DNA of 18,818 nucleotides from Flavobacterium psychrophilum (lineage in GTDB: Bacteria > Bacteroidota > Bacteroidia > Flavobacteriales > Flavobacteriaceae), in the NCBI GenBank assembly GCA_943325515.2, contig CALPPS020000050.1, forward strand, positions 1 to 18,818, given 5' to 3'. The notes under the pieces are model-generated. The model made no database searches, had not been told where the DNA came from, and saw nothing but the letters and a program-made list of their open reading frames with translations. The translations under genes and the position numbers were made by a program. Each line of letters starts with the position of its first letter. Position 1 is the first letter of the stretch. Shown here one piece after another: positions 1 through 8,185 of this stretch.

Positions 1-36
1 CCCTGTTTCGTTTAAAAACGAGACAGGGATTTTTTT
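1..36 (+). terminator. Hairpin terminator downstream of purB
   Basis: Positions 1-12 pair with 17-28 (CCCTGT with ACAGGG at the base, one G-T wobble, four-base loop), and a run of seven T follows at 30-36 on the plus strand. It therefore reads as an intrinsic terminator for a plus-strand gene that would end left of the window. The same stem lies downstream of the minus-strand purB stop and may serve both directions, but the sequence needed to see a minus-strand T tract is outside the window. Confidence 0.75.
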
Positions 37-59
37 GATACTAAACCAATTCTTTTTTA

Positions 60-1403
60 TTAAATCCCAGTGAAATTACTTGGAGTGATTTGAAGCAATT
101 CAGCCTTGATTGTATCTGAAACTTCTAATGTTTTAATGAATGCATGAATAGCTTCTTTGTTGATTACCGAATTAGTTCTGGTCAATCCTTTCAATGCTTC
201 ATACGGATTTGGATAACCTTCTCTTCTTAAAATGGTTTGTATCGCTTCGGCAACAACTGCCCAGTTTTTCTCTAAATCTTCAGCAAATTTTGTTTCATTT
301 AAAAGTAATTTATTCAATCCTTTCAAAGTGGCTTCAAAAGCAATTATCGTGTGACCAAAAGGCACACCTACATTTCTCAAAACAGTGCTATCAGTTAAAT
401 CACGTTGTAATCTCGAGATAGGGAGTTTTGAAGAAAGATGTTCAAAAATAGCATTAGCAATGCCTAAATTTCCTTCAGAATTTTCAAAGTCAATAGGATT
501 TACTTTGTGTGGCATGGCTGAGGAACCTATTTCACCTTCTTTTATTTTTTGCTTAAAATAATCCATCGAAACATAAGTCCAAATATCTCTATTCAAATCA
601 ATTATGATGGTATTTATTCTTTTTAAAGCATCGAAGAAAGCAGCAAAATGATCATAATGTTCTATTTGTGTGGTTGGGAATGAATGTTGCAATCCAAGAA
701 TATTTTCCACGAAATTGGTTCCAAATTGTTTCCAATCAACGTTAGGATAAGCCACATGATGTGCATTGAAATTTCCCGTAGCACCACCAAATTTAGCAGC
801 AAAAGGAATATTGAACAATAATCTCATTTGTTCTTCTAATCGCTCCACAAAAACTAAGATTTCTTTTCCCAATCTGGTTGGAGATGCAGGCTGACCGTGA
901 GTTCTGGCTAACATGGGTATATCTGCCCAATTTATACTTAATTCTTTCAGTTTAGCAATTAAAGCAATTAACTTTGGTAAATACACTTGTTCAAAAGCTT
1001 CTTTTGTCGAAAGTGGAATAGCTGTATTATTAATATCCTGTGAAGTTAAACCAAAATGAATAAACTCTCTGAATTCGCTTAATCCTAACAGTTCAAATTT
1101 TTCTTTGATAAAATATTCTACAGCTTTCACATCATGATTAGTTATTTTCTCAGTTTCTTTAATAACCAATGCATCTTCAGTGGAGAAATTTTTGTAAAGA
1201 TTTCTTAACGAATCAAAGCCGTTTTTATTTACACCTTTCAGCTGAGGTAAATTACTTTCAGATAATGCAATAAAATATTCAACCTCAACTAAAACTCTAT
1301 ATTTTATTAAAGCTTCTTCAGAGAAAAAAGCAGCTAATGGTTTAGTACTTTTTCGATACCTTCCGTCTATTGGTGAAATGGAATTTAATGTTGTGAGTGA
1401 CAT
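60..1403 (-). CDS. purB: Adenylosuccinate lyase
   Basis: Cytosolic purine enzyme of the fumarase/aspartase superfamily. It releases fumarate from SAICAR to give AICAR, and from adenylosuccinate to give AMP. The 447-residue protein has the family's normal length and opens with the typical SxxSPIDGRY (about residues 7-16). Visible active-site segments are TSQDINNTA (120-128), ARTHGQPASPT with its catalytic-region His169 (166-176), and the signature GSSAMPHKVNPIDFEN (293-308) carrying the catalytic Ser loop. The ATG is supported by a TATTTTTG -7 box about 26 bp upstream. It is a single-gene unit; the sirtuin gene lies upstream on the same strand, 74 bp away. The leader contains a perfect 11-bp direct repeat and the -33 region is made of a heptamer repeat, so its regulation may be unusual. 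The family assignment is secure. Confidence 0.97.
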   Translation of the reverse strand: MSLTTLNSISPIDGRYRKSTKPLAAFFSEEALIKYRVLVEVEYFIALSESNLPQLKGVNKNGFDSLRNLYKNFSTEDALVIKETEKITNHDVKAVEYFIKEKFELLGLSEFREFIHFGLTSQDINNTAIPLSTKEAFEQVYLPKLIALIAKLKELSINWADIPMLARTHGQPASPTRLGKEILVFVERLEEQMRLLFNIPFAAKFGGATGNFNAHHVAYPNVDWKQFGTNFVENILGLQHSFPTTQIEHYDHFAAFFDALKRINTIIIDLNRDIWTYVSMDYFKQKIKEGEIGSSAMPHKVNPIDFENSEGNLGIANAIFEHLSSKLPISRLQRDLTDSTVLRNVGVPFGHTIIAFEATLKGLNKLLLNETKFAEDLEKNWAVVAEAIQTILRREGYPNPYEALKGLTRTNSVINKEAIHAFIKTLEVSDTIKAELLQITPSNFTGI

Positions 1404-1406
1404 GAA

Positions 1407-1430
1407 TTTTGTGTTGCTGTTTTGTGTTGC
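1407..1430 (-). repeat. 11-bp direct repeat in the purB leader
   Basis: TTTTGTGTTGC occurs at 1407-1417 and again, perfectly, at 1420-1430, with a 2-bp spacer. On the sense strand for purB this is GCAACACAAAA twice. The distal copy overlaps the last base of the -7 box and covers the expected transcription start; the proximal copy ends 3 bp before the ATG. It could be a regulator half-site pair or a simple slippage duplication. Confidence 0.7.
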
Positions 1431-1437
1431 AAAAATA
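1430..1437 (-). promoter_or_regulatory. purB promoter, -7 box TATTTTTG
   Basis: The minus-strand sequence TATTTTTG matches the Bacteroidota -7 consensus TAnnTTTG exactly and lies 26 bp from the purB ATG. No TTG -33 element is found at the usual 17-23 bp distance; that region is occupied by the heptamer repeat. Confidence 0.65.
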
Positions 1438-1479
1438 GTTATAAGTTGTAAGTTATGGGTTATGAGTTTTAAGTTTTTT
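1438..1479. repeat. Six-unit imperfect heptamer tandem repeat (GTTATAA-like)
   Basis: The 42 bp split exactly into six 7-mers: GTTATAA, GTTGTAA, GTTATGG, GTTATGA, GTTTTAA, GTTTTTT. The array starts immediately upstream of the purB -7 box and ends inside the stop codon of the sirtuin gene. The period is constant although the units have diverged. Units decay towards poly-T at the sirtuin end. I know of no named family for it. Confidence 0.7.
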
Positions 1480-2179
1480 AAAACAAATTATACATTTTTT
1501 CTTTTAACAAAAGAACCCCCTCTGAAGCATTCATTGGTATTATTTCTAATGGATTTTGTGAATCATAAATGGCTACAGGTTTTGGGTCAATATAAAAAAT
1601 AGGAACACTGCTTTTGGCATAATGCAATAATCCCGCAGCAGGATAAACCTGCATAGAAGTACCAATGATGGCTAAACAATCTGCGGTTTGGGTAATAGCA
1701 ATAGCTTCGTCAAGCGCTGGTACTGCTTCGCCAAACCAAACAATATGCGGACGCAACTGATTGCCCTTATCATCTAAATCACCATGATTCAGATCGTGTT
1801 TCCAATCTAAAATATAAGTTTCATCAACTGTACTTCTAACTTTCAATAATTCACCGTGTAAATGCAACACTTTACTACTTCCCGCCTGTTCGTGGAGATT
1901 ATCTACATTCTGCGTGATAATATGCACATCAAATTCTTTTTCCAATTCAGCTAAAACAATGTGTCCAAGATTAGGTTTTACACCATGTAATTGTCTTCTA
2001 CGTTGGTTATAAAAATTTAATACTAATACTTTGTTTCTTTGCCAACCTTCGAGAGAAGCTACATCCATAACATTATGTCCTTCCCAAAGCCCATCAGCAT
2101 CACGAAATGTTTTGATGCCACTTTCGGCAGATATCCCGGCACCGGTTAATACGACTAACTTGTTTTTTTTATTTGCCAA
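1478..2179 (-). CDS. Sir2-family NAD-dependent protein deacylase (class III, CobB-like)
   Basis: Predicted cytosolic sirtuin that removes acyl groups from lysines using NAD+. With the start used here it has 233 residues. The Rossmann/NAD segment GAGISAESGIKTFRD begins at residue 13, QNVD is at 90-93, and the catalytic His is about 108 in LHLHGE. The Tyr-x-x-Arg pair (YNQR, 57-60) is the class III feature linked to succinyl and other acidic acyl groups, as in E. coli CobB and SIRT5. The usual four zinc-binding cysteines are absent; the only Cys (about 168) is elsewhere. The frame stays open to a TTG at 2233, but that TTG sits where a -33 promoter element is expected, so I chose the TTG at 2177-2179, which gives the usual N-terminus just before KLVVLTGAG. 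There is no in-frame ATG before the NAD motif. The family is sure; the start is likely. Confidence 0.9.
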   Translation of the reverse strand: MANKKNKLVVLTGAGISAESGIKTFRDADGLWEGHNVMDVASLEGWQRNKVLVLNFYNQRRRQLHGVKPNLGHIVLAELEKEFDVHIITQNVDNLHEQAGSSKVLHLHGELLKVRSTVDETYILDWKHDLNHGDLDDKGNQLRPHIVWFGEAVPALDEAIAITQTADCLAIIGTSMQVYPAAGLLHYAKSSVPIFYIDPKPVAIYDSQNPLEIIPMNASEGVLLLKEKMYNLF

Positions 2180-2205
2180 GAATATACGAATTATTAATTG
2201 TTCTG

Positions 2206-2233
2206 TAAATATAAAACTATTTTTACTTGTCAA
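2206..2233 (-). promoter_or_regulatory. Sirtuin gene promoter (TTG-N17-TATATTTA)
   Basis: On the minus strand TTG (2231-2233) is followed after 17 bp by TATATTTA (2206-2213), one mismatch from TAnnTTTG. Predicted transcription starts near 2200, leaving a leader of about 20 nt before the TTG start at 2179. This argues against translation from the TTG at 2233. Confidence 0.55.
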
Positions 2234-2275
2234 TAAAATAGTAGTGTATTAGTAGTAATAATTCAGCCACATTAG

Positions 2276-2283
2276 TATTTTTG
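2276..2283 (+). promoter_or_regulatory. trmH-like gene promoter, -7 box TATTTTTG
   Basis: An exact TAnnTTTG match ends only 5 bp before the first ATG (2289). Transcription would start at about that ATG, so translation is either leaderless from 2289 or starts at the second in-frame ATG at 2298. No good -33 TTG is seen at the right distance. Confidence 0.55.
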
Positions 2284-2288
2284 TTGAA

Positions 2289-2954
2289 ATGTTTATTATG
2301 ATTGACTTAGATTACCTTAATTATCTTGAAGCTTTTTTAACTGACAACCGTAAAGAGCGATTTGCTGATGTATTAGCTCACAGGACGAACCATTTTACCA
2401 TTGCCGTTGAAGACATTTTCCAGTTTCATAATACTAGTGCTGTCATGCGCAGTTGTGAGGTTTTTGGTATTCAGGAAATTAATATTGTAGAGCAACGCTT
2501 TGGCAAAAACATCGACAAAGAAATTGCCATGGGCGCACAAAAATGGGTTGATATCAATAAATTTGAAAATATATCCAATTGTATTCAAACCCTAAAAAAT
2601 AAAGGCTACCAAATCATTGCCACCACACCTCATAATGACTCATGCATGCTCCATGAATTTGATATTACCAAAAAGAGTGCTCTTTTTTTTGGCACCGAAA
2701 AAGAAGGACTTTCACAAGAAGTGATGCAACAAGCGGATGGTTTTCTTAAAATTCCGATGGTGGGTTTTACTGAAAGCTTAAATATTTCGGTTTCTGCCGC
2801 TATCATCATACAAGATATTACTACTCGCCTGCGTCAATCTGATGTAAAATGGCAACTCACCGAAGAAGATGTTTTAATAAAACGCTTAGCTTGGGCCAAA
2901 AACAGCATAAAAGATATCAAAAGGATAGAAGAACGATATTATAGCCAACGATAA
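2289..2954 (+). CDS. SpoU/TrmH-family RNA 2'-O-ribose methyltransferase
   Basis: SPOUT-class, S-adenosylmethionine-dependent methyltransferase, probably acting on tRNA (TrmH-type Gm18) in the cytosol; an rRNA substrate cannot be excluded. The 221 residues show the three SpoU motifs. Motif 1 is HNTSAVMRSCEVFG (47-60), with the conserved Asn and the catalytic-region Arg54. Motif 2 is FFGTEKEGLS (133-142). Motif 3 is the knot-forming IPMVGFTESLNISVSAAI (155-172). A basic C-terminal helix (about 195-219, KRLAWAKNSIKDIKR) resembles the tRNA-contacting tail of TrmH. E. coli TrmH is 229 residues, so the length fits. Start: the first ATG (2289) is given, but the third residue after it is another Met (2298), and the promoter position makes 2298 at least as likely. 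It is a single gene, divergent from the sirtuin gene and convergent with the ABC-F gene. Confidence 0.93.
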   Translation: MFIMIDLDYLNYLEAFLTDNRKERFADVLAHRTNHFTIAVEDIFQFHNTSAVMRSCEVFGIQEINIVEQRFGKNIDKEIAMGAQKWVDINKFENISNCIQTLKNKGYQIIATTPHNDSCMLHEFDITKKSALFFGTEKEGLSQEVMQQADGFLKIPMVGFTESLNISVSAAIIIQDITTRLRQSDVKWQLTEEDVLIKRLAWAKNSIKDIKRIEERYYSQR

Positions 2955-3026
2955 TAAGTGAAAATCCAGTTTAACTTTAAAAAGAACCTTGATAATGAGC
3001 ATTCCAGTATCCAAAATGAATTAAAT

Positions 3027-3053
3027 AAAAAACCCGCTTAAGTACTAAACGGG
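3027..3053 (-). terminator. Intrinsic terminator of the ABC-F gene
   Basis: On the minus strand the stem CCCGTTTAG / TTAAGCGGG (3033-3053, 3-nt loop, two G-T wobbles) is followed directly by six T (3027-3032) and more T-rich sequence. It lies about 17 bp beyond the ABC-F stop codon. The plus strand has no T tract after the hairpin, so it probably serves only the ABC-F gene. Confidence 0.8.
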
Positions 3054-3069
3054 ATATCTATTTTAAATG

Positions 3070-4692
<1,623 letters not shown>

Positions 4693-4715
4693 TTATAATT
4701 TTATTAAATTTTGTG

Positions 4716-4723
4716 CAAAAGTA
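4716..4723 (-). promoter_or_regulatory. ABC-F gene promoter, -7 box TACTTTTG
   Basis: Exact TAnnTTTG match on the minus strand, 26 bp from the ATG at 4689, giving a leader of about 20 nt. No TTG -33 element is evident at the expected distance. Confidence 0.6.
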
Positions 4724-4815
4724 GTGAATAGAGTTTAGTATTTGTTATGAAGTGTTCAGATTTTTAATCATCTTTATTTAACTATTGCTTAACAGAATAA
4801 TTCAATGCAACTAAA

Positions 4816-4823
4816 TATTTTTG
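4816..4823 (+). promoter_or_regulatory. Lipoprotein gene promoter, -7 box TATTTTTG
   Basis: Exact TAnnTTTG match. Its last three bases are the TTG that opens the longest version of the frame, so that TTG is a promoter base rather than a start codon. Predicted transcription starts near 4829, about 13 nt before the ATG at 4842. A TTG at 4785-4787 is too far upstream (28 bp) to be a good -33. Confidence 0.6.
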
Positions 4824-4841
4824 TTAATTAGTTTCGAAAGC

Positions 4842-6251
4842 ATGTTATCTTTTAAAAAAAATAAAATTATAGGTTTTATTATTCCGATTATTACTCTTTT
4901 TTGTTCGTGTAAAAATGAATTTAAAGGAACTGATTATGCTGCCTATTTTGGTGGCGAAATTGTTAATCCAAAGAATACTTATGTACTGTTCTGCAAAGAG
5001 AATGAAGTAATTGATACCCTAAAACTAGACAAGAATAATCGTTTCTTTATACAGTTTGACTCACTTGCTGCTGGCATGTACACTTTTAAGCATGATAGAG
5101 AATATCAATACGTTTATTTTGATAAAAATGACAGCATAATGGTTAGAGTTAATTCCAAAGATTTTGATGGTTCGGTTGTTTTTTGTGGTCGTGGAGATCA
5201 GAAAAACAACTTCCTAATAGAACAATATCTTAAGAATGAAAAGGATAAAAATAGTATGTTCCCCATATGGGATTATGATGTAAATAAATTTAGTTACTCT
5301 ATAGATTCATCTTATCAAGTTGCCAATAAATTTTATTCCTCAAAAAAAGAAGAAATTAAATGGAGTGAAGAATTTAATGAATATGCCAAAGCTGCTCTAG
5401 ATTATCAATATTATTCTAAGAAAGAATTTTATCCAATTATTCATAAGATGAGAACTGGTAAAGATGTGTTTAAAAAATTGCCGAAGGACTTTTATAGTTT
5501 TAGGAAAAATATTGACTGTAACAATGTTGTTCTAGCCTCCTATACGCCATTTGTGATGTACTTAACTCAAATGCTAAATAACATGGGAGCGATTAATTAT
5601 CATAACCATTTTTCTGAAGCTGATTTATCTTTGAAGACCAACATCAATAAAATGAATATTGCAGATACTTTATTAAAAAATATAAAGGTAAAAAATACAG
5701 TTTTAAACACTATCGCTTTTCAATATCTTCTAGAGGATCAAAATATTGTAAATAATAATTTATTTATTGATACTTATTATAAATATTCTACTGATAAGAG
5801 TTATGAAAATGAAATCTTGAAAATTGGGAATGCTATTCAATTATTAAAACCAAATTTTGAATTACCTATTGTAAAACTAATCGATAAAAACGGAATTGAA
5901 ATTACATCAGATAAAGTAATTACGAAAAATTCGGTAGTATTCTTTTGGACCAATAGTGCCAAATCGCACTTAGAAGCAGCCCATAAAAAAATATTTGCTA
6001 TAAAAACAAAATACCCAAATTATGAGTTTATTGCTATCAATATAAATGACTCACAAGAAGATTTTGAAAAAGTTTTATCTGATTATAACTTTAAAGGAAT
6101 TACAGAATTAAGATGTCCTAATTTTGAAGGTATTAAATCGAAATGGGCTATCAATAAAATCTACAGAGCAATTGTTACTGGAAATGATGGAAAAATAAAA
6201 AATGCATTCACCAACATATTTGATGTACATTTTGAAAATAATTTGAAGTAA
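4842..6251 (+). CDS. Putative lipoprotein with degenerate thioredoxin-like C-terminal domain
   Basis: I do not recognise a named family. From ATG 4842 it has 469 residues. Positively charged residues and a hydrophobic stretch (about 5-20) end in LFCSCK, giving a plausible but relaxed lipobox with Cys23 as lipidation site. Residues about 30-120 alternate short beta strands (EIVNPKNTYVLF, FIQFDSLAAGMYTF, YVYFDKNDSIMVRV), resembling the N-terminal beta domain (DUF4369 style) of Bacteroidota TlpA-family proteins. Then comes a helical Tyr/Lys/Asn-rich middle. The C-terminal 130 residues look like a TlpA/ResA thioredoxin fold (SVVFFWTNSAKSH, 365-376; ending in a VTGNDGKIKNAF-like strand). The CxxC positions read S-A-K-S/H and the cis-Pro is missing, so thiol redox activity is unlikely. 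It is presumably anchored in the periplasm or outer membrane. It is a single gene, divergent from the ABC-F gene. No function is assigned. Confidence 0.8.
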   Translation: MLSFKKNKIIGFIIPIITLFCSCKNEFKGTDYAAYFGGEIVNPKNTYVLFCKENEVIDTLKLDKNNRFFIQFDSLAAGMYTFKHDREYQYVYFDKNDSIMVRVNSKDFDGSVVFCGRGDQKNNFLIEQYLKNEKDKNSMFPIWDYDVNKFSYSIDSSYQVANKFYSSKKEEIKWSEEFNEYAKAALDYQYYSKKEFYPIIHKMRTGKDVFKKLPKDFYSFRKNIDCNNVVLASYTPFVMYLTQMLNNMGAINYHNHFSEADLSLKTNINKMNIADTLLKNIKVKNTVLNTIAFQYLLEDQNIVNNNLFIDTYYKYSTDKSYENEILKIGNAIQLLKPNFELPIVKLIDKNGIEITSDKVITKNSVVFFWTNSAKSHLEAAHKKIFAIKTKYPNYEFIAININDSQEDFEKVLSDYNFKGITELRCPNFEGIKSKWAINKIYRAIVTGNDGKIKNAFTNIFDVHFENNLK

Positions 6252-6256
6252 TAAAT

Positions 6257-6284
6257 AAAGGGCTTTCATCAGAAAACCCTTTTT
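6257..6284. terminator. Bidirectional terminator between lipoprotein and transaldolase genes
   Basis: AAAGGG (6257-6262) pairs with CCCTTT (6277-6282); the stem extends inward through TTTC/GAAA past one C-A mismatch, with an ATCA loop. T residues follow at 6280-6284 on the plus strand, and A-rich sequence on the other side supplies a weak T tract for the minus strand. It sits 5 bp after the lipoprotein stop and 15 bp after the transaldolase stop (minus strand). Confidence 0.7.
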
Positions 6285-6297
6285 ATACTATCATTTT

Positions 6298-6954
6298 TTA
6301 TTGATTTCCTTTAGCATAATCCGCTAAAAATTGCGCTAAACCAATATCGGTTAATGGATGTTTTAGCAATCCTAAAATTGAAGATAATGGACCTGTCATA
6401 ACATCTGCGCCAATTTTTGCGCAGTTTACAACGTGCATTGTATGACGAATAGAGGCTGCTAAAATTTGAGTTTCAAAAGCATAGTTATCATAAATATCAC
6501 GAATTTCTTGTATCAAAGCCAAACCATCAGTAGAAATATCATCTAATCTTCCTAAGAAAGGCGAAACATAAGTAGCCCCAGCTTTTGCAGCCAACAATGC
6601 TTGACCAGCAGAAAATACTAAAGTAACATTAGTTCTTATCCCTTTATCTGAAAAATATTTACACGCTTTTATTCCTTCTTTTGTCATAGGTAATTTTACT
6701 ACGATTTGTTCATGCAACTCAGCTAACTCTTCACCTTCCTTTATCATTCCCTCATAATCAGTAGCAATAACTTCGGCACTTACGTCACCATCAACTATAT
6801 TACAAATATCAACATAGTGTACTAGAATATTATTTTTCCCTGTGATGCCTTCTTTAGCCATCAAGGAAGGATTAGTGGTAACGCCATCAAGAACTCCAAG
6901 CGCTTGTGCTTCTTTGATTTCGTTAAGATTGGCAGTGTCGATAAAAAATTTCAT
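6298..6954 (-). CDS. Transaldolase, small TalC/FSA subfamily
   Basis: Class I Schiff-base aldolase of the pentose phosphate pathway, cytosolic. It transfers a dihydroxyacetone unit from sedoheptulose-7-phosphate to glyceraldehyde-3-phosphate. The 218 residues match the short (about 215-220) TalC/FSA subfamily. [11 protein letters not shown] (3-13), [14 protein letters not shown] (23-36), the lysine segment VVKLPMT with catalytic Lys87, [17 protein letters not shown] (111-127) and SPFLGRLDD (131-139) are all present. Two residues separate true transaldolases from fructose-6-phosphate aldolase: E. coli FSA has Gln59 and Tyr131, while transaldolase B has Glu and Phe. Here the equivalents are Glu61 (SAEVIA) and Phe133 (SPFLGR), so I call transaldolase although automated pipelines often label such proteins fsa. 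The start ATG is supported by a full promoter upstream. Single gene. Confidence 0.93.
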   Translation of the reverse strand: MKFFIDTANLNEIKEAQALGVLDGVTTNPSLMAKEGITGKNNILVHYVDICNIVDGDVSAEVIATDYEGMIKEGEELAELHEQIVVKLPMTKEGIKACKYFSDKGIRTNVTLVFSAGQALLAAKAGATYVSPFLGRLDDISTDGLALIQEIRDIYDNYAFETQILAASIRHTMHVVNCAKIGADVMTGPLSSILGLLKHPLTDIGLAQFLADYAKGNQ

Positions 6955-6989
6955 AATTTAATTGTTTATATAATATATAAGTTGTGATT

Positions 6990-7019
6990 CAAAAATAAAA
7001 TACAAAAGTACAACAGCAA
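6990..7019 (-). promoter_or_regulatory. Transaldolase promoter (TTG-N19-TATTTTTG)
   Basis: On the minus strand TTG (7017-7019, part of TTTG) is followed after 19 bp by TATTTTTG (6990-6997). This is one of the two most complete Bacteroidota-type promoters in the window. The predicted leader is about 30 nt. A second TAnnTTTG match (TACTTTTG) lies slightly upstream and could be an alternative start. Confidence 0.7.
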
Positions 7020-7073
7020 ATTTGAAATTGAAACTTATTTCTCATCAAAAAATTCATCACTTTTTCCTTATTC

Positions 7074-7883
7074 CTAATCACTAAGTTTATAATAATTCAT
7101 CAACATACTTTCATAAATCCTATCAGGTAAAATTCGTTTTAATACAATAGAAAACTTTTGCATAAAAGCTCCCACTTTGTAATGTAATTTTGGATTTTTA
7201 TCATTAATAATTTGATAAATTACTACGGCTAAATCGTTTGGATCACCACCAGTATGCATATGTGAATTCATCTTATTTAAGGTATTCTTATAAGGTGTTT
7301 CATAAACAGAACCTTCAATAAATGGTGCGTGATAACGATGTGATGCGATTTCGGTTGCAAATTCTCCAGGCGCCACATTAACTAAATTGATTCCAAATGG
7401 TTTTACTTCAATACTAATAGCTTCGGCAACTATTTCTAAGGCTGATTTTGAAGCAGAATATATTCCACGATAAGGTAATCCCATGTAACCAGCAATGGAA
7501 GTAATATTGATTATCAATCCTGATTTTTGTTCACGCATTTTAGGCAAAACAGCTTTTATAACTTCTATTGGACCAAAAAAATTAGTTTCAAAATTGTTTC
7601 TCATTTCATCTGTTGGTGTTTCTTCTACAGGTCCTGTTATTCCAACTCCAGCATTGTTTATTACAATATCTATACTTTTTGATAAGGCGACAACTTTCTC
7701 AACAGCATTTTTTATACTCTCCACATTTCGAACATCAAGTGCCAGTAAAGGAAATATAGAATTGAATATTTTTTCCGGATTTCTACTTGTTCCATAAACG
7801 GTATAACCTTTATGAAATAAAAACTCACCAACTGCTTTTCCAATTCCTGATGAACCACCCGTGATTAAAACTACTTTACTCAT
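7074..7883 (-). CDS. Short-chain dehydrogenase/reductase (SDR), substrate unknown
   Basis: Classical SDR fold, NAD(P)-dependent oxidoreductase, 269 residues. The cofactor motif TGGSSGIG is at 8-15, NNAG at 76-79, and the catalytic Ser129, Tyr142 and Lys146 lie in INITSIAGY and YSASK. TSRNPEK (32-38) after the second strand has an Arg at the position that often favours NADP. After the core comes a C-terminal stretch (about 225-269) with no membrane helix. Proteins of this type are commonly annotated as generic oxidoreductases and the substrate cannot be read from sequence. It lies downstream of the SRP RNA on the same strand, but the RNA's own terminator separates them. No convincing TAnnTTTG box is seen ahead of it; a perfect palindrome lies 62 bp upstream of the ATG. 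Confidence 0.92.
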   Translation of the reverse strand: MSKVVLITGGSSGIGKAVGEFLFHKGYTVYGTSRNPEKIFNSIFPLLALDVRNVESIKNAVEKVVALSKSIDIVINNAGVGITGPVEETPTDEMRNNFETNFFGPIEVIKAVLPKMREQKSGLIINITSIAGYMGLPYRGIYSASKSALEIVAEAISIEVKPFGINLVNVAPGEFATEIASHRYHAPFIEGSVYETPYKNTLNKMNSHMHTGGDPNDLAVVIYQIINDKNPKLHYKVGAFMQKFSIVLKRILPDRIYESMLMNYYKLSD

Positions 7884-7944
7884 TAATTATTTTTTATAAA
7901 AAAATTACAAAAAGCCCTCTACCTTATTTAATATATTTATTGAC

Positions 7945-7956
7945 TTAATCGATTAA
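7945..7956. promoter_or_regulatory. Perfect 12-bp palindrome TTAATCGATTAA upstream of the SDR gene
   Basis: A perfect even palindrome with a central CG, 62 bp upstream of the SDR start, in the otherwise featureless 7884-8053 stretch. The central CG and AT-rich arms fit the general form of LacI-family operators. No regulator gene is nearby, so this is a candidate only. Confidence 0.35.
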
Positions 7957-8053
7957 ACATTAAAATGAAATTTAAAGTTTAAAGATAAAAACTAAAACTA
8001 ATTTTCGATATCTTTTTTCTAAAAACTAAAATAATAAATTTGGATGTTATTAT

Positions 8054-8079
8054 AAAAAAAAATCCGAACTAAGTTCGGA
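8054..8079 (-). terminator. Intrinsic terminator of the SRP RNA gene
   Basis: TCCGAAC (8063-8069) pairs with GTTCGGA (8073-8079) around a 3-nt loop. On the minus strand it is followed by nine T (8054-8062). It sits directly after the end of the SRP RNA helix. Confidence 0.85.
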
Positions 8080-8085
8080 ATAAAA

Positions 8086-8183
8086 ATGGCAAGCTACCTA
8101 CATCGCACCGCTACAACCACATACCTTTGCTATGTTCCCATCCTGGAGGATTTTGCAGGAGCTGGTCGTGTAGGACTTGCCAG
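8086..8183 (-). ncRNA. ffs: Signal recognition particle RNA, small bacterial type (4.5S)
   Basis: The minus strand forms one long hairpin about 98 nt long. GGCAAG (8176-8181) pairs with CTTGCC (8088-8093), then CCTACA with TGTAGG further in. The apex contains the SRP domain IV core: 5'-side CCAGG and 3'-side AGCA internal-loop elements flank an AUG/CAU stem capped by a GGAA tetraloop. This is the Ffh-binding site of 4.5S RNA. There is no Alu domain, so it is the short type. The RNA partners with Ffh to target nascent membrane proteins to the Sec translocon. A full promoter lies just upstream and a strong terminator just downstream, so it is an independent transcript. Exact ends are inferred from those signals. 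Confidence 0.92.
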
Positions 8184-8185
8184 TG

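Noticed and set aside
6961..6980. Short AT palindrome in the transaldolase leader (TTTATATAATATATAA)
   Set aside because: Composition alone explains it; there is no GC-containing core and it is not positioned over the promoter.
7495..7797. 100-codon plus-strand frame antisense to the SDR gene
   Set aside because: Shadow frame over the SDR cofactor-binding half; it shows no domain or start signal.
8086..8183. Possible riboswitch or 6S-like RNA ahead of the SDR gene
   Set aside because: The CCAGG/GGAA/AGCA apical core and closed terminal helix identify SRP RNA, with its own promoter and terminator on the minus strand.
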